From Fibrisoma montanum (lineage in GTDB: Bacteria > Bacteroidota > Bacteroidia > Cytophagales > Spirosomataceae), in assembly GCF_003583365.1 (NCBI RefSeq), contig NZ_QXED01000003.1, positions 884,718 to 948,717 of the forward strand: a stretch of DNA of 64,000 nt, in the 5' to 3' direction. A model generated the notes under the pieces. That model did no database searches. It saw only the letters and a list, made by a program, of their open reading frames with translations, and was not told the DNA's origin. This document shows, one piece after another, positions 51,471 through 59,975 of this stretch (positions are counted from its first letter, which is position 1; each line of letters begins with the position of its first letter). A program made the translations under genes and the position numbers.

Positions 51471-52073
51471 ATGGCTTCTGTTTTAATTCAATTTGCCCAC
51501 CCCGCTCTGGAGAAGTCGCGGGTAAATCAACGACTTCTCGAAGCAGCCAGTGACGTACCGCTGGTGACAGTCAACGACCTGTATGAACAGTATCCGGATT
51601 TTGACATTGACATTGACCGCGAGCAGGAGCTCCTGCTTCGCCACGACTACGTACTGCTTCATCACCCCATGTACTGGTACAGCGCTCCGGCCATGACCAA
51701 GCAGTGGATCGACCTGACACTCGAACACGGCTGGGCGTACGGCCGGCAGGGTAATGCGCTGACCGGCAAGAAAATGATGAACGTCATGACCACGGGCGGA
51801 CGCCAGGAAGCGTACCAGGAAGCCGGTTATAACCGCTACACCGTCCGCCAGTTTCTGGCTCCGTTCGAACAGACGGCCCTGCTCTGCAAGATGCTGTACC
51901 TCCCCCCCTTCGTCGTGCACGGTACGCACCGCATTGCGGAAGAAGGTATTCTGGAAGCCGTCCAGCAGTACCGCACGTTGCTGGAGCGACTGACCGCCGA
52001 TGAGTTCAACCCCGACCATGCCGCCCAGTTTGCCTACGCCAATGACTTTTTAATCGAAAAACAATCGTTATGA
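51471..52073 (+). CDS. KefG/KefF-like NAD(P)H oxidoreductase
   Basis: A 200-residue flavodoxin-like NAD(P)H-quinone-type oxidoreductase: MASVLIQFAHPALEKSRVNQRLL, PLVTVNDLYEQYPDFDIDIDREQELLLRHDYVLLHHPMYWYSAPAMTKQWIDLTLEHGWAYG, MMNVMTTGGRQEAYQ. This is the pattern of KefF/KefG ancillary subunits. Its TGA overlaps the ATG of the antiporter gene (ATGA at 52070-52073). In Enterobacteria this subunit activates the K+ efflux system during electrophile stress; the same coupling is inferred here. ATG 51471 is the family-consistent start. Confidence 0.9.
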   Translation: MASVLIQFAHPALEKSRVNQRLLEAASDVPLVTVNDLYEQYPDFDIDIDREQELLLRHDYVLLHHPMYWYSAPAMTKQWIDLTLEHGWAYGRQGNALTGKKMMNVMTTGGRQEAYQEAGYNRYTVRQFLAPFEQTALLCKMLYLPPFVVHGTHRIAEEGILEAVQQYRTLLERLTADEFNPDHAAQFAYANDFLIEKQSL

Positions 52074-53956
52074 GCCAGTCTGTTCTACTACAAGCCATTG
52101 TCTACCTGGCTGCCGGTGTTGTTTTTGTGCCCATTGCCAAACGGCTGGGTTTAGGTTCGGTGCTCGGCTACCTGCTGGCCGGTATGGTCATTGGCCCGGA
52201 TGGTCTGGGACTCGTTGGTGAAGAGGGGCAGGACGTTATGCACGTAGCGGAGTTCGGCGTCGTGATCATGCTGTTTCTGATCGGTCTGGAACTGGAACCC
52301 GACCTGCTCTGGAAACTGCGCGTGCCCATTGTCGGGCTGGGTGGCCTGCAGGTCGTTCTTACCACGGTCGTGATCAGCGGCCTGGCCATGCTGACCGGCT
52401 TACCGTGGCAGGCGGCCCTCGCGGTGGGCATGATCCTGACAATGTCGTCGACGGCTATTGTGCTGCAGACCATGAATGAGAAGGGGCTGATGCAGGCCGC
52501 TTCGGGACAGAGTACGTTTTCGGTGCTTTTGTTTCAGGACATCGCCGTGATTCCCATTCTGGCGCTTTTACCCCTGCTGGCTACGTATCCACTCTCGGAG
52601 TCGGGCGAAGGGGGCGGCCACGATACGCTGCTGGCCGATCTGCCCGGCTGGTTACAGACCCTGGCCGTGCTGGGGGCCGTGCTGGCCGTCGTCATGCTGG
52701 GCCGGTTTGTGATGCGTCCGGTATTCCGGATCATTGCCAGTACGGGGCTGCGGGAAGTGTTCATTGCCTCAGCCCTGCTGCTGGTGGGTGGTGTGGCCCT
52801 GCTGATGGAATCGGTGGGACTCAGCCCGGCCCTGGGTGCTTTCGTGTCGGGGGTGGTGCTGGCCAACAGTGAATACAAACACGAACTGGAAAGCGACATT
52901 GACCCGTTCCGGGGGTTGCTGCTGGGCCTCTTTTTCATCTCCGTCGGGTCCTCGATTGACTTCGGCCTCATCCAGGAAAACCCACTGCTGGTCGTTGGGG
53001 TGGTGCTGGGCATGATGACCCTGAAAGCCATCGTGCTGGCCGTATTGGGCCGGCGCTTTAAACTCAGTACGGATCAGAATCTCATTTTTTCGCTGGCCCT
53101 CTCGCAGGTGGGTGAGTTTGCGTTTGTGCTCTTGTCGTTCTCCCTGCAGAACGGCATTCTGGATACCCGAACGGTTGGCCTGCTGACGGCGGCCGTAGCG
53201 CTCAGCATGGCCCTGACCCCCATCGTCTTTCTGGTGAATGAAAAACTGCTGCTGCCCCGCATCGGCACGACCGCCCAGGACAAAAAAGCGTCGGATCAGT
53301 TCTCCGCATCCAACCCGGTCATTGTGGCGGGGTTCGGGCGGTACGGCAACATTGTCGGGCGGTTTCTGCGGGCCAACGGCATCGGCACCACCGTTCTGGA
53401 TTTTGACTCCGACCGGGTGGATATTCTCCGCAAAATCGGCATTAAGGTGTACTACGGGGACGCATCGCGCTATGACCTGCTCAAATCGGCCGGGGCGGAG
53501 GAAGCCAAAGTGATTGTGATTGCCCTCGACTCACCCGAAAAGTCGCTGGAACTGGTCGAAACGATCAAGAAACATTTTCCGCATCTGCAAATCCTGGTAC
53601 GTGCCCGCGACCGCGACGATGCCTACGAGTTGATGGACGCGGGCATCGAGCACGTGTACCGCGAAACGCTGGATTCATCGCTGCGGACGGGCGTGGATGC
53701 CATGCGGCTGCTGGGGCTGCGGGCCTACCACGCCGAACGGTCGGCGCGGCTGTTCCGCAAACACGACGAAGAAGCACTGTCGGAACTGGCGTCTGTCCGT
53801 CATGATCAGAAACAGTACTTCAGCACCGCCCGCCGACGCATCCGCGAACTGGAGCAGCTGATAAGCTCAGACGAGACCGATCGCTGGCTTCGGGAAGTCG
53901 AAGAAGGCTGGGACTCTGAATCGCTGCGCCGGGAAGCCAATCAGCAAACGAACTGA
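52070..53956 (+). CDS. KefC-like cation:proton antiporter
   Basis: A 628-residue protein: CPA2 antiporter domain with about 12 helices (about 1-385; GSVLGYLLAGMVIGPDGLGL, FGVVIMLFLIGLELEP, SSTAIVLQTMNEKGL, LLLGLFFISVGSSIDFGL) and a C-terminal RCK_N nucleotide-binding domain (about 400-530; NPVIVAGFGRYGNIVGRFLRANGIGTTVLDFDSDRVDILRKIGIKVYYGDASR). The C-terminal tail is charged and helical. It is translationally coupled to the KefG-like gene, strongly supporting a glutathione- or NAD(H)-gated potassium efflux system. Confidence 0.93.
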   Translation: MSQSVLLQAIVYLAAGVVFVPIAKRLGLGSVLGYLLAGMVIGPDGLGLVGEEGQDVMHVAEFGVVIMLFLIGLELEPDLLWKLRVPIVGLGGLQVVLTTVVISGLAMLTGLPWQAALAVGMILTMSSTAIVLQTMNEKGLMQAASGQSTFSVLLFQDIAVIPILALLPLLATYPLSESGEGGGHDTLLADLPGWLQTLAVLGAVLAVVMLGRFVMRPVFRIIASTGLREVFIASALLLVGGVALLMESVGLSPALGAFVSGVVLANSEYKHELESDIDPFRGLLLGLFFISVGSSIDFGLIQENPLLVVGVVLGMMTLKAIVLAVLGRRFKLSTDQNLIFSLALSQVGEFAFVLLSFSLQNGILDTRTVGLLTAAVALSMALTPIVFLVNEKLLLPRIGTTAQDKKASDQFSASNPVIVAGFGRYGNIVGRFLRANGIGTTVLDFDSDRVDILRKIGIKVYYGDASRYDLLKSAGAEEAKVIVIALDSPEKSLELVETIKKHFPHLQILVRARDRDDAYELMDAGIEHVYRETLDSSLRTGVDAMRLLGLRAYHAERSARLFRKHDEEALSELASVRHDQKQYFSTARRRIRELEQLISSDETDRWLREVEEGWDSESLRREANQQTN

Positions 53957-53979
53957 TCCGTTTTCTTTTTGGGATTTAC

Positions 53980-54090
53980 CCTCACCCCAACCCCTCCCGC
54001 ATCGGCGGACCGCCCATAACAAGGAGAGGGGCTTACTGTCCGCCCCCTTCTGCATCGGCGGACCGCCCAAATTGGGAGAAGGGCTTTTTC
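53980..54090. repeat. Two adjacent hairpins carrying the same 17-base tip
   Basis: Pyrimidine-rich and purine-rich arms (ACCCCTCCC... / GGAGAGGGGCTT; CCCCCTTCT... / GGGAGAAGGGCTTTTTC) flank an identical insert GCATCGGCGGACCGCCC at 53999-54015 and 54052-54068. The insert is itself palindromic (GGCGG A CCGCC). The last hairpin is followed by TTTTT and may terminate the kefC transcript. Confidence 0.7.
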
Positions 54091-54126
54091 AGGGCTAGTT
54101 CCTCTTCTACCCGGTCGAGCGGGCCG

Positions 54127-55806
54127 TTAGCGGGCGAACAGTTTTTGCAGCACCCACGCGATACCTACCACGGCCAGGCATCCGATGACGTTGAGCCACA
54201 GGAACGCGGTAAGGTTGAGGTACCAGCTCAGAATAACGAGCCCCTCGGCAACGACAGCGGCCCAGAACGTAGCGCGTCCGCCGATGGATTTGACGTAGAA
54301 CGCTACCACAAAGACGCCCAGAATAACGCCGTAGAACAGCGACCCGAGGATGTTTACGGCTTCGATCAGGCTGCCGAACTGGTTCGCGAACTGAGCTACC
54401 ACCACGCAGAATATGCCCCAGCCGATGGTAGCCCAGCGCGACACCTGGACGTAGTGCGCATCGCTTCCGCCCTTTATGAGCTGGCTGTACACATCCACCA
54501 CCGTAGTAGACGCCAGCGAATTGTACGCTGCCGCAATCGATCCCATCGACGCGACAAAGATCACGGCGATGATCAGCCCGATCAGGCCGTGGGGCAGGTA
54601 ATCGAGCACAAACCGCAGGAAGATGTAATTCACGTCGTTCGTGTCGGCAACCGGGTTGTTTTTCTTGATCAGCCCCACTACGTCGGCCTTCACGGCTTTG
54701 AGCGATTCGTCGGTTTCCCGGAGCAGCGTAGCCGCGGCTTCCTGCCCGGCCTGGTCGTCGGCCTGAAGGGCCACCTGCATATCCGTTACGGCCCGCTGGC
54801 GCTGGGTCGTCAGGTTCTGATGCTTGATCTCCGCCAGTTGATACTCCCGGGCGTAGGGACTTTGCTCCAGCCGGTCGGTTTCCTGCTGGTTAAAAAACAG
54901 GGGCGATGGATTGAACTGATAGAACACGAACACCAGCACCCCGACCAGCACGATCAGGAACTGCATCGGTATTTTCAGCAGCCCGTTCATCAGCAGCCCC
55001 AACCGACTCTGACCGATGGAGTTACCCGTCAGGTAGCGCCCTACCTGCGACTGGTCCGTACCGAAATACGACAGTTGCAGAAAGAACCCGCCGATTAGCC
55101 CCGACCAGATGTTGTACCGGCTGTTCGGATCAAACTGAAGGTCGATCAGGTTCATCCGACCGGCCTTTCCGGCTACGTGCAGGGCCTCGACAAACCCGAC
55201 GTTATCGGGCAGCATCCGGACAGTCAGGAACCCCGCCAGGGCCATACCGAGCGTAACGACCGCCATTTGCTGGAGGTGCGTGTGCGAAATGGCCTTGGTT
55301 CCGCCCAGCACCGTGTAGATCAGTACGATACTGCCCATGATCAGGTTCGTTACGTAGATGTTCCAGCCCAGCAGCGTGGAGAGAACGATGGCCGGCGCAT
55401 AAATCGACAGCCCCGTCGACAGGCCCCGTTGCAGCAGAAACAGGCCGGCGGTCAGGGTCCGGACGCGGGTATCGAACCGGTTTTGAAGAAACTCGTAAGC
55501 GGTAAACACTTTCAGGCGGTGGAAAATCGGCACGAACGTAACCGACAGCACCACCATCGCCAGCGGCAGGCCGAAGTAAAACTGCACGAACCGCATGCCG
55601 TCGGTGAAGCCCTGACCGGGTGCCGACAGAAACGTAACGGCACTGGCCTGCGTGGCCATAACCGACAGCCCAACGTGGTACCACGGCAGCGACTGCCCCG
55701 CCAGCAGATAATCGTCCATACTACGGCTGCCCCGGCTCCGGACAACGCCGTAGACAATCACGGCCAGCAACGTAATAAGTAAAACGCCCCAATCCAGTCC
55801 ACTCAT
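54127..55806 (-). CDS. Sodium:solute symporter (SSS/SLC5 family)
   Basis: A 559-residue carrier with about 13 helices. SSS-family features: MDDYLLAGQSLPWYHVGLSVMATQASAVTFLSAPGQGF, a TAYEFLQNRFDTRVRTL stretch, LGGTKAISHTHLQQM and FVASMGSIAAAYNSLASTTVVDVYSQL. A long hydrophilic insertion (about 290-365, rich in Gln/Glu/Ala) lies between helices. It imports sugars or other organic solutes with Na+. Its start overlaps a 41-residue membrane protein gene (ATGA at 55803-55806). Substrate unknown. Confidence 0.92.
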   Translation of the reverse strand: MSGLDWGVLLITLLAVIVYGVVRSRGSRSMDDYLLAGQSLPWYHVGLSVMATQASAVTFLSAPGQGFTDGMRFVQFYFGLPLAMVVLSVTFVPIFHRLKVFTAYEFLQNRFDTRVRTLTAGLFLLQRGLSTGLSIYAPAIVLSTLLGWNIYVTNLIMGSIVLIYTVLGGTKAISHTHLQQMAVVTLGMALAGFLTVRMLPDNVGFVEALHVAGKAGRMNLIDLQFDPNSRYNIWSGLIGGFFLQLSYFGTDQSQVGRYLTGNSIGQSRLGLLMNGLLKIPMQFLIVLVGVLVFVFYQFNPSPLFFNQQETDRLEQSPYAREYQLAEIKHQNLTTQRQRAVTDMQVALQADDQAGQEAAATLLRETDESLKAVKADVVGLIKKNNPVADTNDVNYIFLRFVLDYLPHGLIGLIIAVIFVASMGSIAAAYNSLASTTVVDVYSQLIKGGSDAHYVQVSRWATIGWGIFCVVVAQFANQFGSLIEAVNILGSLFYGVILGVFVVAFYVKSIGGRATFWAAVVAEGLVILSWYLNLTAFLWLNVIGCLAVVGIAWVLQKLFAR

Positions 55807-55928
55807 GAAAACCAGACCATCAAGCCGTAAAACAAAATGATTTCGGCCACTAAGGCCCCGATGACGATGGCGTAAAGCTGGGGCCAGGTACGCACGAAGG
55901 GAGGAAGATCAGCAGACGTATCAGTCAT
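55803..55928 (-). CDS. Small single-helix protein upstream of and coupled to the symporter
   Basis: An ATG at 55928 opens a 41-residue frame (MTDTSADLPPFVRTWPQLYA...) with one membrane helix (about 18-38) ending near WFS, and a TGA that overlaps the ATG of the symporter gene in an ATGA junction. Small accessory subunits of SSS symporters have this size, topology and placement. The coding character and coupling support it; no motif proves a function. Confidence 0.8.
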   Translation of the reverse strand: MTDTSADLPPFVRTWPQLYAIVIGALVAEIILFYGLMVWFS

Positions 55929-56079
55929 AGAATAGGTGGGTTTACCAATATAACGGCGAAAATAGGGGAAAACCATGTAAGCGAGCGTAAACTATGTGTT
56001 TATGGCACAAATACCCTTTTTTCTTTGATTTACCTTATTGATGGTATAGTTTGCAAACGCATAATCCAATACAAAAAAC

Positions 56080-56868
56080 ATGCAAGACGAGTCAACGTTA
56101 TCGCCCCAGCAGCAACTTTTCGACCTGACCAATAAAGTAGCCATCATTACCGGAGCCAGCAAAGGCATCGGCGAAGACATTGCCCGGCTCTACGCCCGCT
56201 TCGGCGCGAAAGTGGTGATCAGCAGCCGGAAGCAGGACGCCTGCGATGCGCTGGCCAGCGACATCAGGGCGCAGGGGGGCGACGCTACGGGCATCGCGGC
56301 CCACGTCGGCGATCTGGACCAACTGAAGCAACTGGTCGATAAAACCATCGACGCGTACGGCGGTATCGATATTCTGGTTAACAACGCGGCCTCCAACCCC
56401 GTGTTCGGCCCCGCCCTCGACTGCGACGGGGGCGCTTTCGACAAGATCATGCAGGCCAACGTAAAGGCCCCGTTTGAACTAAGCAAGCTGGTATATCCAA
56501 GCATGAAATCCCGGGGCGGGGGCAGCATCATCATGATGAGCAGCATCGCCGGCCACACACCCGACCCGGGGCTGGGTATCTACAGCGTCAGCAAAGCCTC
56601 CCTGAACATGCTGATGAAAGTCCTGGCGAAAGAATGGGGACCCGACGGCATCCGCGTCAACGCCATCTGCCCCGGTTTGATCAAGACAAAGTTCAGCCAG
56701 GCGCTCTGGCAAAATGAGCAGATCCTCTCCCACTTCACCGACCGGCTGCCGATTGCCCGCATGGGCACCACCGACGAAGTGAGCCCGCTGGCCTTGTTTC
56801 TGGCATCGCCGGCGTCGTCGTACTGCACCGGCAGCCTGTTCTACGTGGATGGGGGGACGGTGATTTAA
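56080..56868 (+). CDS. SDR-family oxidoreductase
   Basis: A 262-residue short-chain dehydrogenase: FDLTNKVAIITGASKGIGEDIARLY, DILVNNAASNPVFGP, MMSSIAGHTPDPGLGIYSVSKASLNML (Ser and Tyr-x-x-x-Lys), and SSYCTGSLFYVDGGTVI at the end, as in 3-ketoacyl-ACP reductase-like and dehydrogenase/reductase family members. Substrate unknown. Divergent from the symporter pair and convergent with the esterase. Confidence 0.9.
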   Translation: MQDESTLSPQQQLFDLTNKVAIITGASKGIGEDIARLYARFGAKVVISSRKQDACDALASDIRAQGGDATGIAAHVGDLDQLKQLVDKTIDAYGGIDILVNNAASNPVFGPALDCDGGAFDKIMQANVKAPFELSKLVYPSMKSRGGGSIIMMSSIAGHTPDPGLGIYSVSKASLNMLMKVLAKEWGPDGIRVNAICPGLIKTKFSQALWQNEQILSHFTDRLPIARMGTTDEVSPLALFLASPASSYCTGSLFYVDGGTVI

Positions 56869-56870
56869 GA

Positions 56871-56920
56871 AGCTGACCTCACCGAACGTCGGCCCGAGCC
56901 GGCGTTCGGTGAGGTCAGCT
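56871..56920. terminator. Strong bidirectional hairpin between convergent genes
   Basis: An 18-bp perfect stem (AGCTGACCTCACCGAACG and its complement at 56903-56920) with inner GGC/GCC pairing and a tiny loop. It lies between the SDR stop (56868) and the esterase stop (56929). No long T-run. Confidence 0.7.
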
Positions 56921-56928
56921 CAGGTCTG

Positions 56929-58101
56929 TCATTTAAACAGCAACGGTGCAAACTCATGGAGGCATCTTCGCCAGGTGTGCCACTCGTGGTAGGTGCCCGG
57001 CGATTCATAATACGTCGATTTGATGCCCAGATCCCCCAGTTTTTTGCGGGCATCGGCGGCCATCTCGACGAACCGTTTTTCCTCGCTGCCCGCGCTGAAC
57101 CAGAGCACCCTGACCTTGTTGTTAAACGCCTTCGCATCGGCAAACACCCCGTTGAAGGCCGTTTTCGGGTCGGCGAGCATGTCCCCGAAAATGGCCCCGC
57201 TGAAAAAGCCGTAGTGCGAAAACATATCTACGTGCTTCATCCCGATCAGCATGGTTTGCAGCCCACCCATCGACAGCCCCGCCATGGCCCGGTTTTCCCG
57301 GCCCGGCAGCGTCCGGTAGGCCGTTTCCATCGTCGGTATGATTTCCCTGAGGTAGACCTGTTCGAGCGTAGCCGCCCGTTTGACCATGTCGCCGGGGGTA
57401 TTGGCAGGGGCTTCGTTTGGCACAAGCGCGTAGCCGTTGTCCATGACCACCAGCATGGGTGTGGCCTTCTTTTCAGCGATCAGGTTATCCAGGATGGCGC
57501 TCATGTGCCCCTGCAACGACCAGCCCCGTTCGTTTTCGCCGGCTCCGTGCAGCAGGTACAGAATAGGATACTGTTTCTTCGGGTTCTCATCGTAGCCGGG
57601 CGGGGTATACACGAACGCCCGACGCCATTTGCTGGTGATGCTCGATTGATACCAGTGTTCGCGCACGCTGCCATGCGGCACGGTTTTGAGCTGGTGAAAA
57701 TCCTCGTTGGGGGTCGGAATTTCGATGCCGCTCGTCGGACGACCGTACCCAAAATACGCGTCGCTGCCGGGATCGTTCACCCGGACTCCGTCGACAATAA
57801 ACCAGTAGTAATGAAAACCCGGACCCGCCGACGGCATGGTACCGGTCCAGTTTCCCTCGGCATCCTTGACCAAATCCAGCGGGTCTTTCTGCAGGCCGTC
57901 GCCCCCCTGCACCTGTACTTTCGTGGCTTCGGGTGCTTTCAGGCGGACACTCACCCGCGAGTTGGGGGCGATTTTGGGGTATTCGGCACCGGGCAGATTT
58001 GAACTGGCCGGCTGAAAATCACCGGCAGCCGACTGGGCCCAACCCAACGCCGGCAATAAACCCACCAGCAACAGCGGCAGGGTAAACAAGCGTATGTTCA
58101 T
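56929..58101 (-). CDS. Exported esterase (esterase D / feruloyl-esterase-like) with N-terminal E-set domain
   Basis: A 390-residue protein from ATG 58101, giving a signal peptide MNIRLFTLPLLLVGLLPALGWAQ. An immunoglobulin-like early-set domain (about 35-135; KIAPNSRVSVRLKAPEATKVQV, GFHYYWFIVDGVRVNDPGSD) precedes an alpha/beta esterase domain (about 150-390; RRAFVYTPPGYDENPKKQYPILYLLHGAGENERGW, nucleophile AMAGLSMGGLQTM, terminal catalytic His in YHEWHTWRRCL). This is the layout of acetyl-xylan/feruloyl esterase-like secreted enzymes. Substrate not proven. Confidence 0.9.
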   Translation of the reverse strand: MNIRLFTLPLLLVGLLPALGWAQSAAGDFQPASSNLPGAEYPKIAPNSRVSVRLKAPEATKVQVQGGDGLQKDPLDLVKDAEGNWTGTMPSAGPGFHYYWFIVDGVRVNDPGSDAYFGYGRPTSGIEIPTPNEDFHQLKTVPHGSVREHWYQSSITSKWRRAFVYTPPGYDENPKKQYPILYLLHGAGENERGWSLQGHMSAILDNLIAEKKATPMLVVMDNGYALVPNEAPANTPGDMVKRAATLEQVYLREIIPTMETAYRTLPGRENRAMAGLSMGGLQTMLIGMKHVDMFSHYGFFSGAIFGDMLADPKTAFNGVFADAKAFNNKVRVLWFSAGSEEKRFVEMAADARKKLGDLGIKSTYYESPGTYHEWHTWRRCLHEFAPLLFK

Positions 58102-58190
58102 AGCGTGTGATACGTAACAGGACATCACGACGGAAAGTGACGGTAGTTTCCGATCTACTTTCAGACAACGTCTTTTCCTGGTTATAGCTT

Positions 58191-58615
58191 GCGGGTTGAT
58201 CAGGGAGTATAGGCGGTCTGTACGGTACGTCTGACCGCCTATACTCCCCAGTCAACCCGCCACAACATCGTTACAGGTAGCGTTTGCGGTCTTTGCGGTA
58301 CGTCTGACCGCAAAGACCGCAAACGCTACAACCAGACCACTGGGCAGACTACAGCCTATCACCGTTAGGGGTAGTACAAAGCGGTCAGACGTACCGTACA
58401 GACCGCTTTGTACTACCCCTAACGACCTGGACTTTTATGTTAATTCAGCCAGCTGCCCGTCGGATTGGCCGTGGTCTGTACGGTACGTCTGACCGCAAGC
58501 CAATCCGACGGGCACTTGTGACAAGTTTAGTCAGTCTCAGTGGTTATTGTAAGGATGGCGGTAGCGGTCAGCACGGTACGTCTGACCGCTACCGCCATCC
58601 TTACAATAACCACTG
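58191..58615. repeat. Array of five long hairpins with a shared apical core
   Basis: Five palindromes stand in line: H1 58191-58260, H2 58277-58329 (perfect 23-bp stem), H3 58363-58424 (24 bp, reversed orientation), H4 58455-58513, H5 58538-58615 (perfect 31-bp stem). All tips carry the same core, GCGGT..ACGGTACGTCTGACCGC in one orientation (H3 is its complement; H2 lacks part of the loop), while the stems below are five unrelated sequences. Full compensatory change in stems with a fixed loop implies selection for, or generation of, the hairpin itself. No open frame overlaps. Confidence 0.93.
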
Positions 58616-58680
58616 CAAAGAAGGCGGCCGACTGCACCAGATTTTTACGTATGTTAGGCCGGTAATCACACACGAACCGC

Positions 58681-59670
58681 ATGGGCCTTTTCGATTTCAT
58701 CCGCAACGAACTCATCGAAGTCATTGACTGGGTCGACAACTCGACCGATACGGTCATCTGGAAGTTTCCGGATAACGGCAATAACATCAAATACGGCGCT
58801 CAGCTTACCGTCCGGGAGTCGCAGGTGGCGGTGTTCATGAACGAGGGGCAGATCGCCGACGTCTACCCGCCCGGCCGCTACGAACTGACAACCCAGAACA
58901 TGCCGATCATGACCACGCTGCGGTCGTGGAAGTTCGGCTTCGAATCGCCGTTCAAGGCCGACGTCTACTTCGTGTCGACGAAGCAGTTCACCAACCTGAA
59001 ATGGGGGACGCAAAACCCGATCATCGTGCGCGACCCGGAGTTTAAGCAGGTACGGGTGCGGGCCTTTGGCGTGTTCTCCCTGCGCGTCACCGATGGCGGT
59101 AAATTCATCAAGGAATTTGCCGGTACGACCCCCATTGTCCGCATCGCCGACGTAGAAGACCAGCTCCGCACGGCCATCGTCAGCAAGTTTTCGGATACGG
59201 TCGCCGAAGCCAATGTATCGATTCTGGACCTGGCCCGTAATTACCAGGAACTGGGCGAAAAGCTGCGGCCGATGTTGCAGGACGATTTCACGGCTTACGG
59301 GCTGGAACTGACCCGTTTCTACATCGAGAACACCAGCCTGCCGCCCGAAGTGGAAGCGTTTCTGGACAAGACAACGCAGATGAACATGGTCGGTGATATG
59401 GCTCGTTTCCAGCAGTTTCAGGCGGGTATGGCCCTCGAAGACGCGGCCGAAAACGGTGGTGCGGCCGGCACGGCGATCCTGATGGGTGGTCTGGGCAACT
59501 TCATGAACAACGCCAACGCGGCCAACGCCCCTCAACCCGCAGCCGCCCCTAAGGAAGATAAAGCGCAGGTGCTGGAACTTCTCAAACAGCTCGGCGAACT
59601 GAAAGCGGCCGGGGTGCTGACCGAAGAGGAATTTACCGCAAAAAAAGCGGAGCTGCTGGCGAGATTATAA
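58681..59670 (+). CDS. SPFH-domain protein with C-terminal SHOCT motif (YdjI-like)
   Basis: A 329-residue protein of the SPFH/virion-core-like group: MGLFDFIRNELIEVIDWVDNSTDTVIWKFPD start, band-7-like core (about 30-240), an Ala/Gly/Asn-rich linker and a C-terminal SHOCT helix pair (LLKQLGELKAAGVLTEEEFTAKKAELLARL). Bacillus YdjI is the same type and is recruited to membranes with the zinc-ribbon protein YdjG in a Psp-like stress system. A YdjG-like gene lies downstream, which supports that role. It starts 65 bases after the hairpin array. Confidence 0.88.
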   Translation: MGLFDFIRNELIEVIDWVDNSTDTVIWKFPDNGNNIKYGAQLTVRESQVAVFMNEGQIADVYPPGRYELTTQNMPIMTTLRSWKFGFESPFKADVYFVSTKQFTNLKWGTQNPIIVRDPEFKQVRVRAFGVFSLRVTDGGKFIKEFAGTTPIVRIADVEDQLRTAIVSKFSDTVAEANVSILDLARNYQELGEKLRPMLQDDFTAYGLELTRFYIENTSLPPEVEAFLDKTTQMNMVGDMARFQQFQAGMALEDAAENGGAAGTAILMGGLGNFMNNANAANAPQPAAAPKEDKAQVLELLKQLGELKAAGVLTEEEFTAKKAELLARL

Positions 59671-59788
59671 GTTTGGCCGCAGGTTTCACTGATTTATGCA
59701 GATAAATAACTAGTATTTTTGATATTAACGTTAGTTCTGGATAAAGCATAGACCAATTAGCTATCTATCAGTGATTTGCGTTTTTATA

Positions 59789-59878
59789 TTTTGTCATCCC
59801 GACGTCAGGAGGGATCTTCGGGAAAAGTTGGATACCGTCTGGCGCCCAAAGATCCCTCCTGACGTCGGGATGACAAAA
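59789..59878. repeat. Long palindromic intergenic repeat, copy 2
   Basis: A perfect 30-bp inverted repeat (TTTTGTCATCCCGACGTCAG... at 59789-59818 with its complement at 59849-59878) around a 30-base loop. It shares GTCATCCCGACG and GATCCCTCC with the copy at 26157-26259. It lies between the SPFH and zinc-ribbon genes. Confidence 0.82.
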
Positions 59879-59975
59879 ATGCTCTCTGAAAGCTACAGAA
59901 TTATTTACAACTCACGTTGATAGTAAGTGTGCTCTGCGTCATCTACACGAGCCGCCGATGCGGTTCCATCGACCA

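Noticed and set aside
58191..58615. Ordinary rho-independent terminators
   Set aside because: Five in a row, stems far longer than needed, no U-tracts, placed upstream of both flanking genes rather than downstream.
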